Under the pieces are notes generated by a model. The model made no database searches and was not told where the DNA came from. It saw only the letters and a list, made by a program, of their open reading frames with translations. The translations under genes were made by a program, and so were the position numbers. A stretch of 64,000 nucleotides of DNA from Amphirosellinia nigrospora (taxonomy: Eukaryota; Ascomycota; Sordariomycetes; Xylariales; Xylariaceae): the NCBI GenBank assembly GCA_004123355.1, contig SCHM01000001.1, positions 4,890,001-4,954,000 of the forward strand, in the 5' to 3' direction. Each line of letters opens with the position of its first letter. The first letter of the stretch is position 1. This document shows positions 1 to 12,642 of this stretch, piece by piece.

Positions 1-159
1 ATATCTGCTAGTTCCTGATCAACCATTGAGGTTCAATGGTGATCGGCAAGTGAATGAGTTGACTTGCGGGATCTTGAAGGCCTCGATGAATCTAACAAGT
101 GTCAGTATTATAATTCAAACTACTCTTTCAGGGATGGGAAAGGAGTATAGCGGGGATAT

Positions 160-1975
160 TTACCCTTCAATAGAAGCATATAAGCCCAACCCAGACAACG
201 AGAGGGAGGCCAGGAAAAACAACACGTGCCAAATGTTGGTTGCGACCTGAAAGGTACCTCCGGACCAGAATCCTCGAATGTACCGGTTGAAGCCGGTCAG
301 ACCCCGAGAGTTTCTACCTTCTGCCGGATCAAATGTACCATTGTCACCTTCTTGATATCGTATCCGAGTGCGAGCCATGGTGGTATGGTGTACGACAAAT
401 TGAGGAGGGCAGCCGCAGATATGATACTGACGAAGTAGACATATGCAGGGATGGCGGCGGCGATGACGAATGCGATGCTCCACCAAATTGGAACAATCGC
501 GGCATAAAATATCTTCCCTCCTTTGGAAGTGATCAGGGGAGCCCTGAAGATGTCTACTAAGACATTGTTATAAAAGACCTTGATGCCAATGTTTCCGTAC
601 AGCGCTGCGGCGATTAGACCACTTAAGAGAGTGAGTACGTTGCCTGTAAGTATTAGCCTTGTTGAATCGAAATACGGGCGAGTCAGAACTAACCGGCCGT
701 TTGCCACCCGTAATTGGAGACCCCAAGATACGCCGGATTGAAGGTATACTGCCCTTGATAATAGTATATGAAACTTCCGAATACAACATAAGCAGTGTAA
801 ATAACAGCTTGAGCGATGAACATTCCCTTCAGAAAATCATGTGGCCTCTTCATTTCTGCCATGAATTCGATGAATAATTGTAGGCCGGCGAAGGCCAATA
901 CTCCTGAGAGTAAGCCATTAATAGACCCGATGAGATTCGTCGTGGGAAGACCTGCATGGGTGACTACAGGAGGATAATTGCCGTTGGCGTCTGGCGTGAT
1001 AGTCGTTGGGTCAATCGCGCCTGATTTTTGTCAGTTCATTCGACGACGTCGGATGAGGGTAACTTACTCCCAACAGATCCTAAAGTAGCTATTTGAAAAT
1101 TGGGCGGGTTGTGCGCAGTAGCGCCCATGGAGATGAAAATTGCCAAGATGTTTAGCCAGAATCCAAAGTTGGCGAGCCAGCCGAATGATCTCAACGTGCG
1201 GATTTGAGTCAGAAAGAATCCGACGACGACGAAGATCAGAGGACAGACGATGTAGCAGAGCCGGTACTTGGAAATTTCGGAGATGTTTTGCCCGAACAAG
1301 ATAGTCACTTGGCCTAGGATCAGCAGGAGAGCCACTGCTTGGAGGACGTTGACGACATGGCGAGCGATCGTTCCCCAGGCTCGGAACGCTAGATCGCCGT
1401 AATTACGTGCAGGAAATTCGTGGGAGTCAACCCCCATGAAGACCTTCCAGAGAAGATATCCACTATAAACACTAACGATGCCGAAGGCCGAGAAGATGCC
1501 AATGCCGGGGCCGTACCCGAGCGTACCGATCGCGAAGGGCACAGCAAATGGACCGAGAATATCGGTCGTGATCTATCTGGTCTATTAGCTATTTACTTCT
1601 CATGTTGCCCGCCTTGGTAGAACAGTCAATATTTACCAAGTAGAAGACTGCTCCCCACGAAGCTGTGCGGAACGCTCGGCTTGCATCTGCCCATTCTTCG
1701 TCGGTCACGGCCTGGCCACGGCTCACTCCAGTATGATGGCTATGCTCCTCATGTGTAGCCGTCTTCTTCTGCGAAGAGAAGAGGGTGCGCCACTGCCATT
1801 GCGGCGCCTCCAGAAGCAGCTGCTCTTCGCGGGTTCGCTGGGCGTAGTAGTGGTACTCCTCGAACGTCACCCTGGAATCGTGAACCTTGCGCTGTCGAGG
1901 TGGATAGTACGAACTGTGGGCCGGTGGTGACGGCGGCGTCGACGGCTCGTTGTTACTAGCAGTTTTCTCAGCCAT
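160..1975 (-). CDS. AAAP-family amino acid permease (Mtr-like)
   Basis: Plasma-membrane amino acid uptake permease of the amino acid/auxin permease family, resembling the Neurospora Mtr neutral amino acid transporter group. Exons in transcript order are 1975-1637, 1572-1068, 1020-694 and 643-160; the introns are 64, 47 and 50 bp with GT and AG ends. About 551 residues after one correction. A hydrophilic, His/Glu-rich N-terminal tail of roughly 105 residues precedes a run of hydrophobic helices; family-type stretches such as ILGPFAVPFAIGTLGYGPG and FAGLQLFIEFMAEMKRP are visible. Near position 350 the frame changes between the stretch GYDIK and GDNGTFDPAEGR, which needs one added base; without it translation stops at 297. 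Start chosen at the first ATG of the open N-terminal exon. The substrate is inferred from family only. Family assignment is firm. Confidence 0.88.
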
Positions 1976-4066
1976 CGTTGCTTGGCGACGGGATTCTGGA
2001 AGAAGTGGAGGTAGGCTAAGGGAGCCAAGACGGGCGCGATGCTTTTATTACCTTAGCGAAGTGCGTGGCGTCGCGCGGCGCTGCGGTCTCAGACAGCGTC
2101 CTACCTCTTTGAGGACCCATGTGGCGTCGGTCGGCCTATGACAAATGCGGTAGGTGTCATACTGTGCCGCAACGACAATATACATACATAGACGAACTAT
2201 TGGTTGCCTGTGTGTGTCAGGTGGCTTTTGATCAGCGACGGATTACTTGCCCGCGATGAACTGTCTGCGAAATCAGGCACCCACTGTGGTGAGCCAAACC
2301 GGCGGGTTTTCTTGGCCAGGATCTTGGCCTTCTGTCAAGCGAGACCCGAATAAATTGGGCAAATAGACAAGGGTGAACGCTGTCGGTCCAAGAACCATTG
2401 GTCGCTCATTATCAGGACAGCCAGGTTACAGTCGGAGGCATTGATTTGTCAAATTATCGCCGGCGATAAGATGTCGTCTTACACGTCTAGTGTATCTGCC
2501 CATAATTACCGCATAGTCGACCATGCCAAGTAGAGGGCGATTAGGAAGCAAGACGGTTCGTTAGATAACTCATCATCCGAGATTTAAGTGTGTTTAAGAC
2601 GGGACAGTGGCGGTGAGACTTTCCTTCCGCGTATTGTGTATATGGCTATTTCTGGACCTCGTCTCTGGAAATGATATGATGGCGTCTAGCATGATAAGCT
2701 TAGTCGAAATTTAACAGCTTTTATAGTGAAAAGTTTGTTGAAACATGTTTAAACTAGAATTGAAAATGTAAGCATAGGTTTGTCTGATGTAGTACAGTAT
2801 GCTCATTAATACTTAGTAGTTAATGCATGTCACATGTGTTCCAGGAGCATCATGTATATATTACTTTGTACTATATGTCATACACAATTGGATCCTATGA
2901 GACTAACTATGATCAATAGGCATCGAAGAAAGTGTCGAGTAAATAAAATCTAAAAATACTGTACTTCGCCGAAATTGTTTAAATCATGTCTTCTATCTAT
3001 CGGTTAAGTCGACATAAATATGGTGGGCGATCACTCTGGCTTCACTTGACTAGTGAGAACAACCCCTCATTTGTGAGGTCATTCCCCGAACCCGTGCCAA
3101 AGAGCTGACACACTACAGAATGGCCAGAGTGATCGTAGTCAAATGGGACCGAGATGCCCGGAAGGAGTTCCCAAAACAGCTAGAATTGAGCCAGACGACC
3201 TCGACGCAGAATTTTCGAGAGGATGTTCAGTTATATGGTTATGGATCCGCGAAGTGAGTATGATGTATCGCCACGCCAGGTGTCATTACAGCGCGGGAAT
3301 GCACATATCTCAAGTCGTGAGACATCCATCTGTTTGTTATACATGCATATGCAGACGGGCCGTGATGCGAGCCTAGGGAGGTAATAAGAACCTCTTATGA
3401 TACAAAATCACCAACCATACTCGAGCTTGTATGATATGATAGACTGCATAAGCGCCTCTTGAAATATCAAGACACGCATCCGATCACCCTCATGATTTTA
3501 CATTTCTACGTAACGTAGTGCACATTAGACACGTTGCTAGATTTACTTGAATTCCTGTCGCATTGTTTGACTATCTAACAGTCTTTCTAGCTACAGTATG
3601 TGCAATGTACGTATGTGGCATACGAGCATATATGGAGAACGTCTCCTCCCCCTCGCACTTCAATGCGCGCGAGGCCTGTGTTTCGTACAAGTAATCCGAA
3701 ATGCCGCCAAACCTTCCTCAAGACCTGTGTCGCATCTGGTTCATTTCCTGGTCCCCGGCATGGCGCATCTCAGACAAATCGACTTTGATTTCGTGGGATC
3801 CGGTTCCAAACGAGGCTCAAAGTCGAGAATTTAGAATTGGAAAAAGAAACCAGAACCAACGACAATAGAAGTGGATGCATCAGCAACCGTGGTATCTCTC
3901 GCCCTGTGCCAAATAAACAACCCTAGAAACGCCGATCCTATATACCATTCTGGTCGTCATCCTCGTACCGAGTCTTTCAGCGGACCTCATGTCTCGTCTC
4001 GGATCGGAAAGCAGACGAATGAAATATACCGTAATCCTTTCCTGGTTTTCATCGCTGCTCAAGAGG
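1976..4066. other. Intergenic region, 2.1 kb
   Basis: This is the upstream region of the permease followed by AT-rich DNA. The only organised element is the nested inverted repeat at 3028-3135. A 45-codon open stretch starts with ATG at 3120 and runs into a GTGAGT donor-like site near 3254; it has no recognisable homology and I do not call it. No RNA gene seen. Confidence 0.6.
3028..3135. repeat. Nested inverted-repeat element, 13-bp perfect arms
   Basis: The 13-base arm CGATCACTCTGGC at 3028-3040 is matched by its exact reverse complement at 3123-3135. Two further perfect 5-bp hairpins lie between them: TCACT/AGTGA at 3042-3056 and CCTCA/TGAGG at 3065-3078. Folded as RNA or cruciform DNA this gives a closed stem with two arms. 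No target-site duplication flanks it, so a miniature transposon is possible but not shown. A hammerhead core motif was looked for and is absent. Confidence 0.6.
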
Positions 4067-6539
4067 TCATTGCAGCCCTCCCGCCTCATTTATATCCATC
4101 ATGATAGTATTGACACGTGCTACGAAAACGCCGCTTCCGACAGCGTTGTAAGATTCCAATTTGTACAAAGAACAAAAAATGTAAACGTGGAGTATGTTTG
4201 AGAGGGTGTTGAGAAGCCAAAACTCATTCAAATCAGGAGCTTGCTGGGGGTGCTTGGGTACTTCGGCTTCCTGATCAGCACGCCGCTTAGGATATTGATC
4301 CCAGTCCTTGATTCTCCCCTGGTTCTTGAGGACGTCCATAGTAGCTCGCAGGTTCCGGCCATTTGCAGTCAGAAGCTCGATACACGGCACGCATATGCGC
4401 AGGTTGCAGTACGTGCACATGTAGCGGCGTTCCTTATCGGCGATACCGCAAGCTTGGCAGGCGAGAGGGTAGTGCGTATTGCGCGAGTTGATGAACTTGG
4501 CGTGGCCTATATGACAGTTGTATTGCAGGTCGCTGAGGGGTTGCACGGCCAAATGCCGTCCACGGTGCACTCAGGGCCCCATTCATGTTTGCGCGGGAAG
4601 AGGGAAACCGCAGCGGCGGTGGCATCACTCATTGGTTTCTCAGGTTGTTCAACATATTGGTCCTTGGGCACATCTACACCCCGTCCAGGCCCTTGCGCGG
4701 TGGTGCCACGCTCATTGCCGAGTGTGGGTGGCTGTGTGGGAAAAGGTAGGTTTCCGGCTCTGGGCGCGCCAGTGAAATTAGGGGTAGAGAAAGCGCCCAT
4801 CACGGGACTGCGAAACGTTCCAGGTGATACTGGATGCGAGGTGTGGGCATGGTATCTGGGGCCACCCGTGCCAATGACGCCGGCCATGGCCATACCTGCG
4901 GGTTGACTTGGATGGGCGGATGCGGAGACAGACCTCGGTGTCCTTCCCGTAGGCGATGTGGGACCGCTGCGAGGATAAGGATGGCTGGTGGTCCCTGATA
5001 TGGCTGCTGTATTTGCTGTCGTTGGCGCTGGCTCGGGTGAGGAAGAGTGCCTGCTGGGGTTCTTGGATGTGAAGCGCTCGCCGACTGATGAGTTTGAATA
5101 GAGAGCTGTTGCAAGTTGGGTAAATTTGTGTTTTTGTTTTCAAATTGAAGCTCCAGCCGCGGTGCTTCGGCAAGATTTGCTGGTTGCCCTCCAACCGGGC
5201 GACGCGTAATCGGTGCAGCCGTGGTTGTGCCGGACTCTTGTTGGGGTTGGGCCGCCGTGTCTGAAGGTGAGACCGGTGATAAGTTCGCTTCCCCTGCCGC
5301 AGCGGTTGGCGTATTAACTTGATGCTGCTGCGGATTCTGCATATGGCTGCCCTTTGCAGGAGGCTCGGGCTTGTCAGCTTCGGCGTTGGCGCTTGGCAGC
5401 TTTTGTGTTTCTGGGAGCTCATGCTCTTCCCTTTTCTTTTGTTCCTCATCGCTGTCGTTTTTGCCGCTACGACCACGGACAAGCTCCTTGAGCTTAGAAA
5501 GTTTTATCAACTTCTTCATCTCGTCGTCGTCATCTGGCGTCTCAGTTTTCTTGATAGGGCGAATATTTCTGCCGGTAATGACACGGTTCTTGGAGGTAAA
5601 GTGACTGCGGAGGGTTGGTGTTGTTTTGGAGGTAGAGGTAGGTCAGATTGATGAGTTGTTTTGGCAGGCGGTGGAGGTGGGAGAGAAGGCAGCTCGGTCT
5701 TTCCCGGGGGGATATGCGAGGTAGAGGCTGTCGACCCATTTGAGCCTGGTAGTTTGAGCTCGGCGATGACCAGGCTCGCATCTGATTTTGACGATGCCCT
5801 CCTCCGCCAGATCTCTGGACCCGCTCGCGAGGACCCGCTTCTTCTAACTGATACGGGGGACAGTGATGCCGAGTCCCCTTTCCGGTCTCCAATCCCATCT
5901 TGAACTCTATTTACGGGACGTGCGGTGCCAGTGCTCGGTGTCCGTGGCCGTGATGCGTCCTTCAAAGGAGGCGGTGGTGGGAACGAGTCAATAATAGTGT
6001 AAGATGTTACTTCGCTTGTTCCATCACTAGTAGTGTCGTTTGTTGTTTCCATGCTCTTCTTTGATGGCACCGGTGGCAAGCTGTCTATCCCTTCTCGTTC
6101 TGGAGAGTAGGACGGCTGTCTTTTGTGAAATCACTCTCGTGTGAGGCCCCCAGTCTGACGAACTGCGTGAATAGGCAGACAATAGACTTGATATAGACGA
6201 TTGCCGCTTCATTGCTTTCGACTTTGTCGTGGTTGGTGGAGTGGTCAACTGTGCTACTGGCTTCCGTAGAATGGGGCCGGCTTGACGTGGCTTAGCAGGT
6301 TCTGCCATGATGGGCAGAACTGGTAAAGGCGAATCCAGATATTTTGACCGAAGACTTGGGAGAGAAGGCCGAGTGATAAGTATACTGTTCTTTTTGGGTG
6401 GCGGCGGTGCTGGTGGCACATTTGGTAGTTCCCGAAGTGCTGTTCGAGGTCGGTCATCTAATCCAGGAGGAGGGGTGGGAAGGGCTTTGGAAAACCGTGA
6501 GCGACCCGCCCCGGGGACATGAAGCGAAGATATATCCAT
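4067..6539 (-). CDS. Pro/Ser-rich protein with C-terminal Cys cluster
   Basis: Conserved fungal protein of unknown function, about 825 residues after correction. The start is the ATG at 6539, opening MDISSLHVPG. The long N-terminal part is low complexity: proline runs, the basic-serine stretch MKRQSSISSLLSAYSRSSSD, and an acidic patch before KKLIKLSKLKELVRGR. The conserved part is C-terminal: HEWGPECTVDGIWPCNPSATC, then CQACG, CTYC, CVPC in a spacing suggesting a zinc-binding treble-clef or RING-like fold, followed by a short basic helix. Five single-base losses are inferred near 6160, 6115, 5600, 5113 and 4512; with them the length is a multiple of three and no intron is needed. The last 60 residues are not obviously conserved, so the true stop could lie a little upstream. 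A nuclear or scaffold role would be a guess. Confidence 0.7.
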
Positions 6540-9148
6540 CCTATCGACTGGCGGGATGGGCGTACAAGTGATCAAGTGACCAAGTGACCAAGTCTCTCTC
6601 GTACACTACAAGCAGTTGAAACAACGTTAAGATGACCGTTATGCTTTGGGCCGTTTCGGTCGTTCGGGATAGATTCTAAGGATCCGCATCTATCAACCTG
6701 GGTGGGTTATAGATAGGCAAATCCAACCCGCGTCTCGGCTCTTTAGCATTCAGATCAATGCCAGGCTGCCTGCTAGGAAGAAACACGGTCCAAACCGAAC
6801 GCTGGAAAGGGACGTGGAAGGGTGCGCAGGTGTGCTGCCCGATACACAAATACGGCACTACCTCTAGAATGGTAATCGATGGCACCCGACGCAGGTACAG
6901 CAACTCTGGGTCCACAGATTTTGACACAGGAGGAGGCGACTGTTGCATATATGCCCCTAGTAGTGTAGTCCCTATATTCCGTGCATGACGTGGTATATTG
7001 GACGCGGGTTTGCTTGGCGACTTCGAGCATCACACCATAGTTCCGGCGGCTCTGATTGGAGAGGCGATTCCCGTCCTTACGGGATTGTTGGTGACGTTAT
7101 GTAGGACATACGCCACCGTAATATGCGAAAATTCGGCTTGATAGATTGTAATCTCGGTAGACTTAGCGATACTTCAATAAGCACAGCTGTGTAGATGAAG
7201 CCTTTAATGCATATAACACGCGCAGGTCAAGGTTGCTTTAAACTCCCGAAGGAAGCTTGACCCTCGGTAGGCTGAAACATCCGGTTCGATTGTGGAGTCT
7301 ATAGAGGATGGCTTTTTCTTGCCCTCTTTAGGCGCTTCTTAGAATTGAGGTATTTCTCTCTCAACTGCGTTAGTTGCCAAGTGCCTACATATAAGGACTA
7401 GTAGATCTTCCTAATACAGGGCGTGGTCGTGGATGGCTTCCAGAAAAAAATAGCATAGCCAAGTTAGTGGTATTAAACACCATGTTCGGCTGATATTAAT
7501 GATGAACGCGTCACGGAGGCGTCGGCCAGCGGCGTGAGACGAATGCGGCTGTGTTCATGGCAAATTCCAAGGGGCTGGTACGCCGTATACCTTTAGATAA
7601 TCACGTCGACTTTTAACCAACTTTTGCCTCCCTTGATAATTAATCGTACATCCCTCACATCGACGAGCAATGGTCCCAAGCTCTACTGAGCTGGCACTCT
7701 GTGCACAAGTTCAACATCCTACCCTCACGTAAAGGTCAAGAATGCGATCAAGGCAAAAACAGCTGGGATGGGTCGGCCCTTCATACATATCTGGTTAGTC
7801 TTTGCTAAATCTAGTGTATCTAAGCTAAGATAAGGCTGGTGTGAATGCATACTGCCTCCCCCCAATCCAGGCAAATGACAGGAGGACCGCAGGTCGATTC
7901 CGAAACTTTGGGGAACCTATCAAGAGGCGCGGCTGGGGTTGCTGCTCGTCCAAAGACCGGGAGGTCCGGAAACTAGAGACCCCCCGCTCCGGCTCTATTC
8001 GACTTCATCCTACCTACCTAGTTACTAAGCAGGTTTAGAATGCGCCAGGCACCAGGGCGCTGCTCTCTGTTTTCGCTGGTCATGTTCTGTGACAATGATC
8101 TGCCGTGCATTTGATCGTACACTAGTGAACATCCCCTCTCCACGAGCCGGGGAGACACCTAATAGACAATCAATGCGTTCGACTCGGTCACCGTATTTAA
8201 AAGAGCTCTAACTTCTGTTGACCAAATGTTCTCGTAAACCGTATGAGGCGGTTAGATCCATCGGGTAGTACTGCAAGATATATGCTTGTAAAACAAGGAC
8301 GTTGATAGCATGAACGCCTGTCCTGCCGCCAAGATGCTTTGTGGACTACTCTTGTCTCGGACTTTTTCAGAAATAAAAAAGCGGCGAGAATTACAGTTGG
8401 TTGGTTATACTTGGTGTCTCGCCCTCCGAAATAAACTCGAGGAAGCACAGAAAGTTTCATGAGCGCATGGGATTTTTATGTTGTTCAAACTGCTTGTGCG
8501 ATCGTGAGTGTTAATTGCTTGGCGTGAAAATTTATGATCCGATTCATTCCTGTTGAAAGGAGCTACCTGGGTAGGCAGACACATGCCGAGTCATTTACCA
8601 TCTCTACAACACCTTCTAAAGACATAGCATTCGCTCAAAATGACATGAAGCGCATCATTTTATGTTTTCTTTTGGATATGAACGGATAGCGGCATTTTCA
8701 GCGCACACGTCTTCTCTATTCTGTCAAAGATGAACGAATCATGGTCAATCGTTCACGAGCTCAATCGAGCAATGAGAAAAAAGATTCACACAGTAACTAG
8801 CTTCTCCTTCTCCGTCGTCTTCTCAATCATCCTCGACACCAATTATCGGTGAGTGCGCGGACCGAGACACTGTCTCGTCGGGTGGACTACGAGAATTACC
8901 AGCCCGATTCTTACTCGGCACCCAATTGCGTCTCTCCTACCTCCTCACACGACATACCAGTCCGGAGTCGGTGATGGCGTCACTTGTAGCACTTCTGCAG
9001 CCGACCCCGGATGGCAGAGTTTATGCACCATGGACGAGGGGCAATATTATTTGATAGAACAATGCGGGTTGTATGGCTATCTTCGCTCTCTATCTCATAG
9101 TATTTTCCCGAGGGCTTTTTGTCTACATCACGAACTGGGGATGCATCA
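6540..9148. other. Intergenic region, 2.6 kb
   Basis: Spacer between divergently transcribed genes, so it should hold both promoters. I see no conserved gene. A 90-codon open stretch on the minus strand at 6676-6948 has reasonable composition but no family resemblance and no support from frame continuity. The stretch 7850-8000 is GC-richer than its surroundings. Confidence 0.5.
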
Positions 9149-11153
9149 ATGAGGTCGAATACAATGCAGAACGGGAACGGGCCTTCAGCTGAGACGGCTC
9201 CCTTATTGGGGTCGCCTCACATGGACCCAGCATCTTCCAACAAGGCAACATCCATGGGACATTCGCCGGCTCAAGCAGCGAGGAGGGAACCGGCACTCAT
9301 GATATAGAGAATGGTTTGTCCCAAGTAGGCGCCGCCACCGATGAGGCTTCCGGCGACTCGTCAAAGCCCAAGGTGAAAATGGCGGTGCTCATCCCGCCTC
9401 TCGCAATTGGCGTAAGTCCTCCTTTCTCAGGCACTTGTATCGTGATATAAGGGGATGGCAGCTTATCAAAATTGAAGATATTCCTTGTAGGACTGGATTA
9501 CACTCTCACAGTCACCACATACGGCAAAATAGGTAGTGACTTAGAGGCGCTGAATAGCACCAGCTGGATTGCGACGTCTTTCCTTTTAACGCTGATAACG
9601 TTCCAGCCCCTGTACGGCAAATTGAGTGATATCTTCGGCCGTAGGCCATGTCTCTTGTTCGCGTATGCCGTGTTTGGGATCGGCTGCTTGGGTTGTGGTC
9701 TCGCGAGGAACATCGTCGAGCTGTCTATCGCGAGAGCCATCGCAGGAGCTGGGGTGGCGGCAGTAAGTATCTCTCCGAATCACATTCCCTTGCTTTAGTT
9801 ATTTCAGGAGTATAGCTCCTGCCTGGGGTAGCATCATATCTAAAGTCGGCGGCAGTGAACTCCTTGGCCAGTATCCTCATATCAGATTTAGTGCCATTGC
9901 GCGAGCGTGGAATCTGGCAAGGCTATTTTAGTATCATGGTTACGGCTGGTATGTCAATTGGGGCGCCTTTGGGAGGCTTCTTCGTTGATAATATTGGCTG
10001 GCGCTGGTAAGTCGAACCTGTTCTAGCCCTTGGATCATGAATAACTAATGTGCAAATAGGGCATTCATTCTTCAATGCCCAATTGCACTCTTAGCTTTCA
10101 TGCCAGTTTATTTCGTTCTTCGCCTGCCTCAGGCGGACCACTCACACTGGAGCACCAAAATCCTTCGCATAGATTTCATCGGCGCATTTACGCTCGTCTC
10201 AGCTGTGTTTCTGTTGCTATTCGGCCTCAACAACGGAAGCAACGAGGGCTGGAGCCAGAAGATCACTGTCGTGCCGTTGGCCCTAGTCCCTGTGTTATTT
10301 ACCATCTTTGTTTTTGTGGAGGCGAAAGTCGCGAGAGAACCGTTCGCTCCAGGTCACGTCATCTTCGCAACCCCCTACTAGCAACCTATGGTGCCAACTT
10401 CTTTGGGTTTGCTGGGCAGATGGGTGTTTTGTTTTCCATAGCTCTATTTTACCAAGCTGCGCTAGGCATGTCTGCCACCTTTTCGGGACTCGTTCTTTTG
10501 CCGAGCACGTTCTTCGTTATCGTAGGAGCTGTAGGAGGAGGCTTCATCATGAAGCGCACTGGCCGGTTTTATTGGCTAACCTTTACTGGATACTGCCTCT
10601 TACTCCTGGGAATTATTCCTATAGTATTAGGCGTGGGCCAGAAGTCAGTGGCCACTATCGTCATCGGTCTTTCTATACTCACGTTCGGAAATGACATGAG
10701 TGAGTTTTCGTTCCCGACTTCGTTGCGATGTATTATCTGTTGGTTATTCTCGGTAATCTGGACACACTGACACTAGAAACTAGCATTAGCAACTACTGTA
10801 ACCGCCATAGTCGCTAACGCAGCGCCGGGGATACAGCCGTGGCAATTGCCTGCTCCTACCTATTCCGGTCATTGGGCACGACGATAGGGGTCAGTATCTC
10901 GACCGCGACGGTACAGCAGACACTGCGTATGAATCTAGCACAAAGGCTAGGAGACGCAGATCGTGCTGGTGAAATCGAAGAAAAGGTCCGTCAGAGTCTC
11001 GATTATATACAGAAACTTGATCCAGATGTGGCGAGCGTTGTGCGAAAATGCTACGCTATCGCAACGCAATGGGCATTTATCCCTATTACTATCTTTGCAG
11101 TCCTCGCGATTGTGTCGTCGCTCTTCATCAAGGAAAAGAAACTCGATAGGTAA
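9149..11153 (+). CDS. MFS transporter, DHA2 type (Vba/Fnx-like)
   Basis: Proton-driven major facilitator of the 14-helix drug:H+ antiporter 2 group, close in style to vacuolar basic amino acid transporters. Exons: 9149-9411, 9478-9762, 9846-10006, 10060-10699, 10784-11153; about 573 residues. The N-terminus carries the ETAPLLG element typical of fungal members. Family signatures are GKIGSDLEALNSTSW, LYGKLSDIFGRRP (motif A region between helices 2 and 3), SDLVPLRERGIWQGY and NAAPGDTAVAIACSYLFRS. The first acceptor was chosen at 9477 because it joins AIG to IFLVGLDYTL in frame. Single-base losses are inferred near 9225, 10352 and 10829. Whether it serves the vacuole, drug export or siderophore export cannot be decided from sequence alone. 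Confidence 0.88.
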
Positions 11154-11861
11154 ACGACCCGCGACCTCTTTCTGTGAATAGTTTTGCTTGAGGCAGGGAC
11201 GTCTGTCGGCTCGGTTTCATTTTCGAGCTACCACATCCCCTGAAATCGTTAATATCCACGACTGCGGCAACATCATAGCTCCTATCGACTGGAACGCCAC
11301 TAAGGAGATTGGTAGTCTGGGCAATTTGCCTGGTTTATAAAATATGAGACGGTTTATGTGTCACAATAAGGATGTTTCACGTATAAGCTTGGCTTAGCAG
11401 TATTTTTTTCTATGATGAAAAATAAGCAAATGACCGCAATTTCCATGTTGTGATGGTAATGCATCGACGAATGCGACGATTCGTTACCCTACGCCGTGTT
11501 CCTGTCTCCCTTGTCCGCCTGAAAAACCATGGGGATACCGACGGTGGCCGTGTTGGTATAGAATGAAAAAGCAAATCTATCTACGCCGTTGATATCTCGT
11601 AACATGTCGTAAAAGGATATGAGGTGGTAAGTGGCGCATGCTTGGCCAGGAAGCTTCTAGCAATGCTATCGAGTAAACTCAGCCGTAATGCTACATAACG
11701 GACCATAGGCAACAAGTGTTGTTTTAACCTAGCATGCTAATGCTCTGCATGACGTGTTTTTGGAGCAAGAAGTGCATGTCGTGAGGTTCTTGGGGCAAGG
11801 AATCTGGTGTAGAATCGTGGGACTCCATTCGGCCTGCGTTGGTTCATCCATGTATCTTGAT
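11154..11861. other. Intergenic region between convergent genes
   Basis: 3' flanks of the MFS transporter and the phosphogluconolactonase. AT-rich, no coding stretch or structured element recognised. If the lactonase frameshift at its 3' end is real, its translation would run on to 11729 inside this spacer. Confidence 0.5.
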
Positions 11862-12642
11862 TCACAGAAAGCTCCGGCGAGGAATTGGACTCCTTCAACG
11901 GCTGCGTTGTCTGTAAACCAGCTACAACGTTCACCAGCACCTTCGTTGACAAGGGCGCATGGGAGCCCGTTGCCGGCCTCGAAGATCTCCTTCATGATTT
12001 CCTTCTTTGCCGCCCCGGTAGCAACAAATGCGATTTTGACGGCGTGTGTTATGACAGGAAGTGTGAGGGTGATGCGCTTCGGAGGCGGTTTGGGTGAATC
12101 CTCGATGGGGGCGACCCAGGCATCGGTCTCACGCAGTAAAGGATGGCCGGGAATAGACTGCAAGTGTGTCCGTCTGGACCACAGCCGAGTAGGAGGAGGT
12201 CGAAAATGGGGAGCTTGACCGAGTCGCCTTTTGCAAAGGATCAACGAGCGTCTTCTCGTACTGGTCCGCCAATTCTTGCGTATCGTTAAGATATTGGTGT
12301 CGATGGGGTGCACAACAGGCTGGCCCATGGAAGCAGGGATCTTGTCCAGCAGTTCCGTCTTGACGAGTGCATAGTTGCTGTCTTTATGGTCCAGCGGGAC
12401 AGCCCTCTCGTCGGCGAAAAATAGCTCCCATTTGTCGAACTTGATCACGTCTTCTTCGGACTTGGGTTTAGCGAGCAGTGCCTGGGCAAGGGTTTCAGGA
12501 AGGGAGCCGCCTGACACAGCAACCTTGAAGACATCATGACGAGCCAGACCAGAGTTTTGGCAGGATACAATGTATGATCGAAGCGCGGGCGCGAGGGTTT
12601 CGGTATCGCTGAAAGCGAAAAGATTGGGTTGCTTCCCGGCAT
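11862..12642 (-). CDS. 6-phosphogluconolactonase
   Basis: Hydrolyses 6-phosphoglucono-1,5-lactone to 6-phosphogluconate, step two of the oxidative pentose phosphate pathway, in the cytosol. Single exon, 261 residues after correction, the usual length for the Sol/NagB-like family. Visible landmarks: [18 protein letters not shown] near the start, [13 protein letters not shown] (phosphosugar loop), [36 protein letters not shown], and [11 protein letters not shown] near the end. Five single-base losses are inferred near 12626, 12288, 12232, 12151 and 11883. The last one restores a short C-terminus ending at 11862 instead of a non-homologous tail to 11729. Divergent from the PHO13-type phosphatase 1.6 kb away. 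Confidence 0.9.

Noticed and set aside
4241-5482. Long open frames overlapping the Pro-rich gene (221 codons on plus, 234 codons on minus)
   Set aside because: They are shadows created by low-complexity DNA of the real gene; no motifs and no consistent continuation.
6676-6948. 90-codon minus-strand frame that could be a small gene
   Set aside because: Plausible composition but no homology, signal peptide or splice support; mentioned in the spacer entry only.
11754-12218. 154-codon plus-strand frame
   Set aside because: Antisense to 6-phosphogluconolactonase, without any family resemblance.
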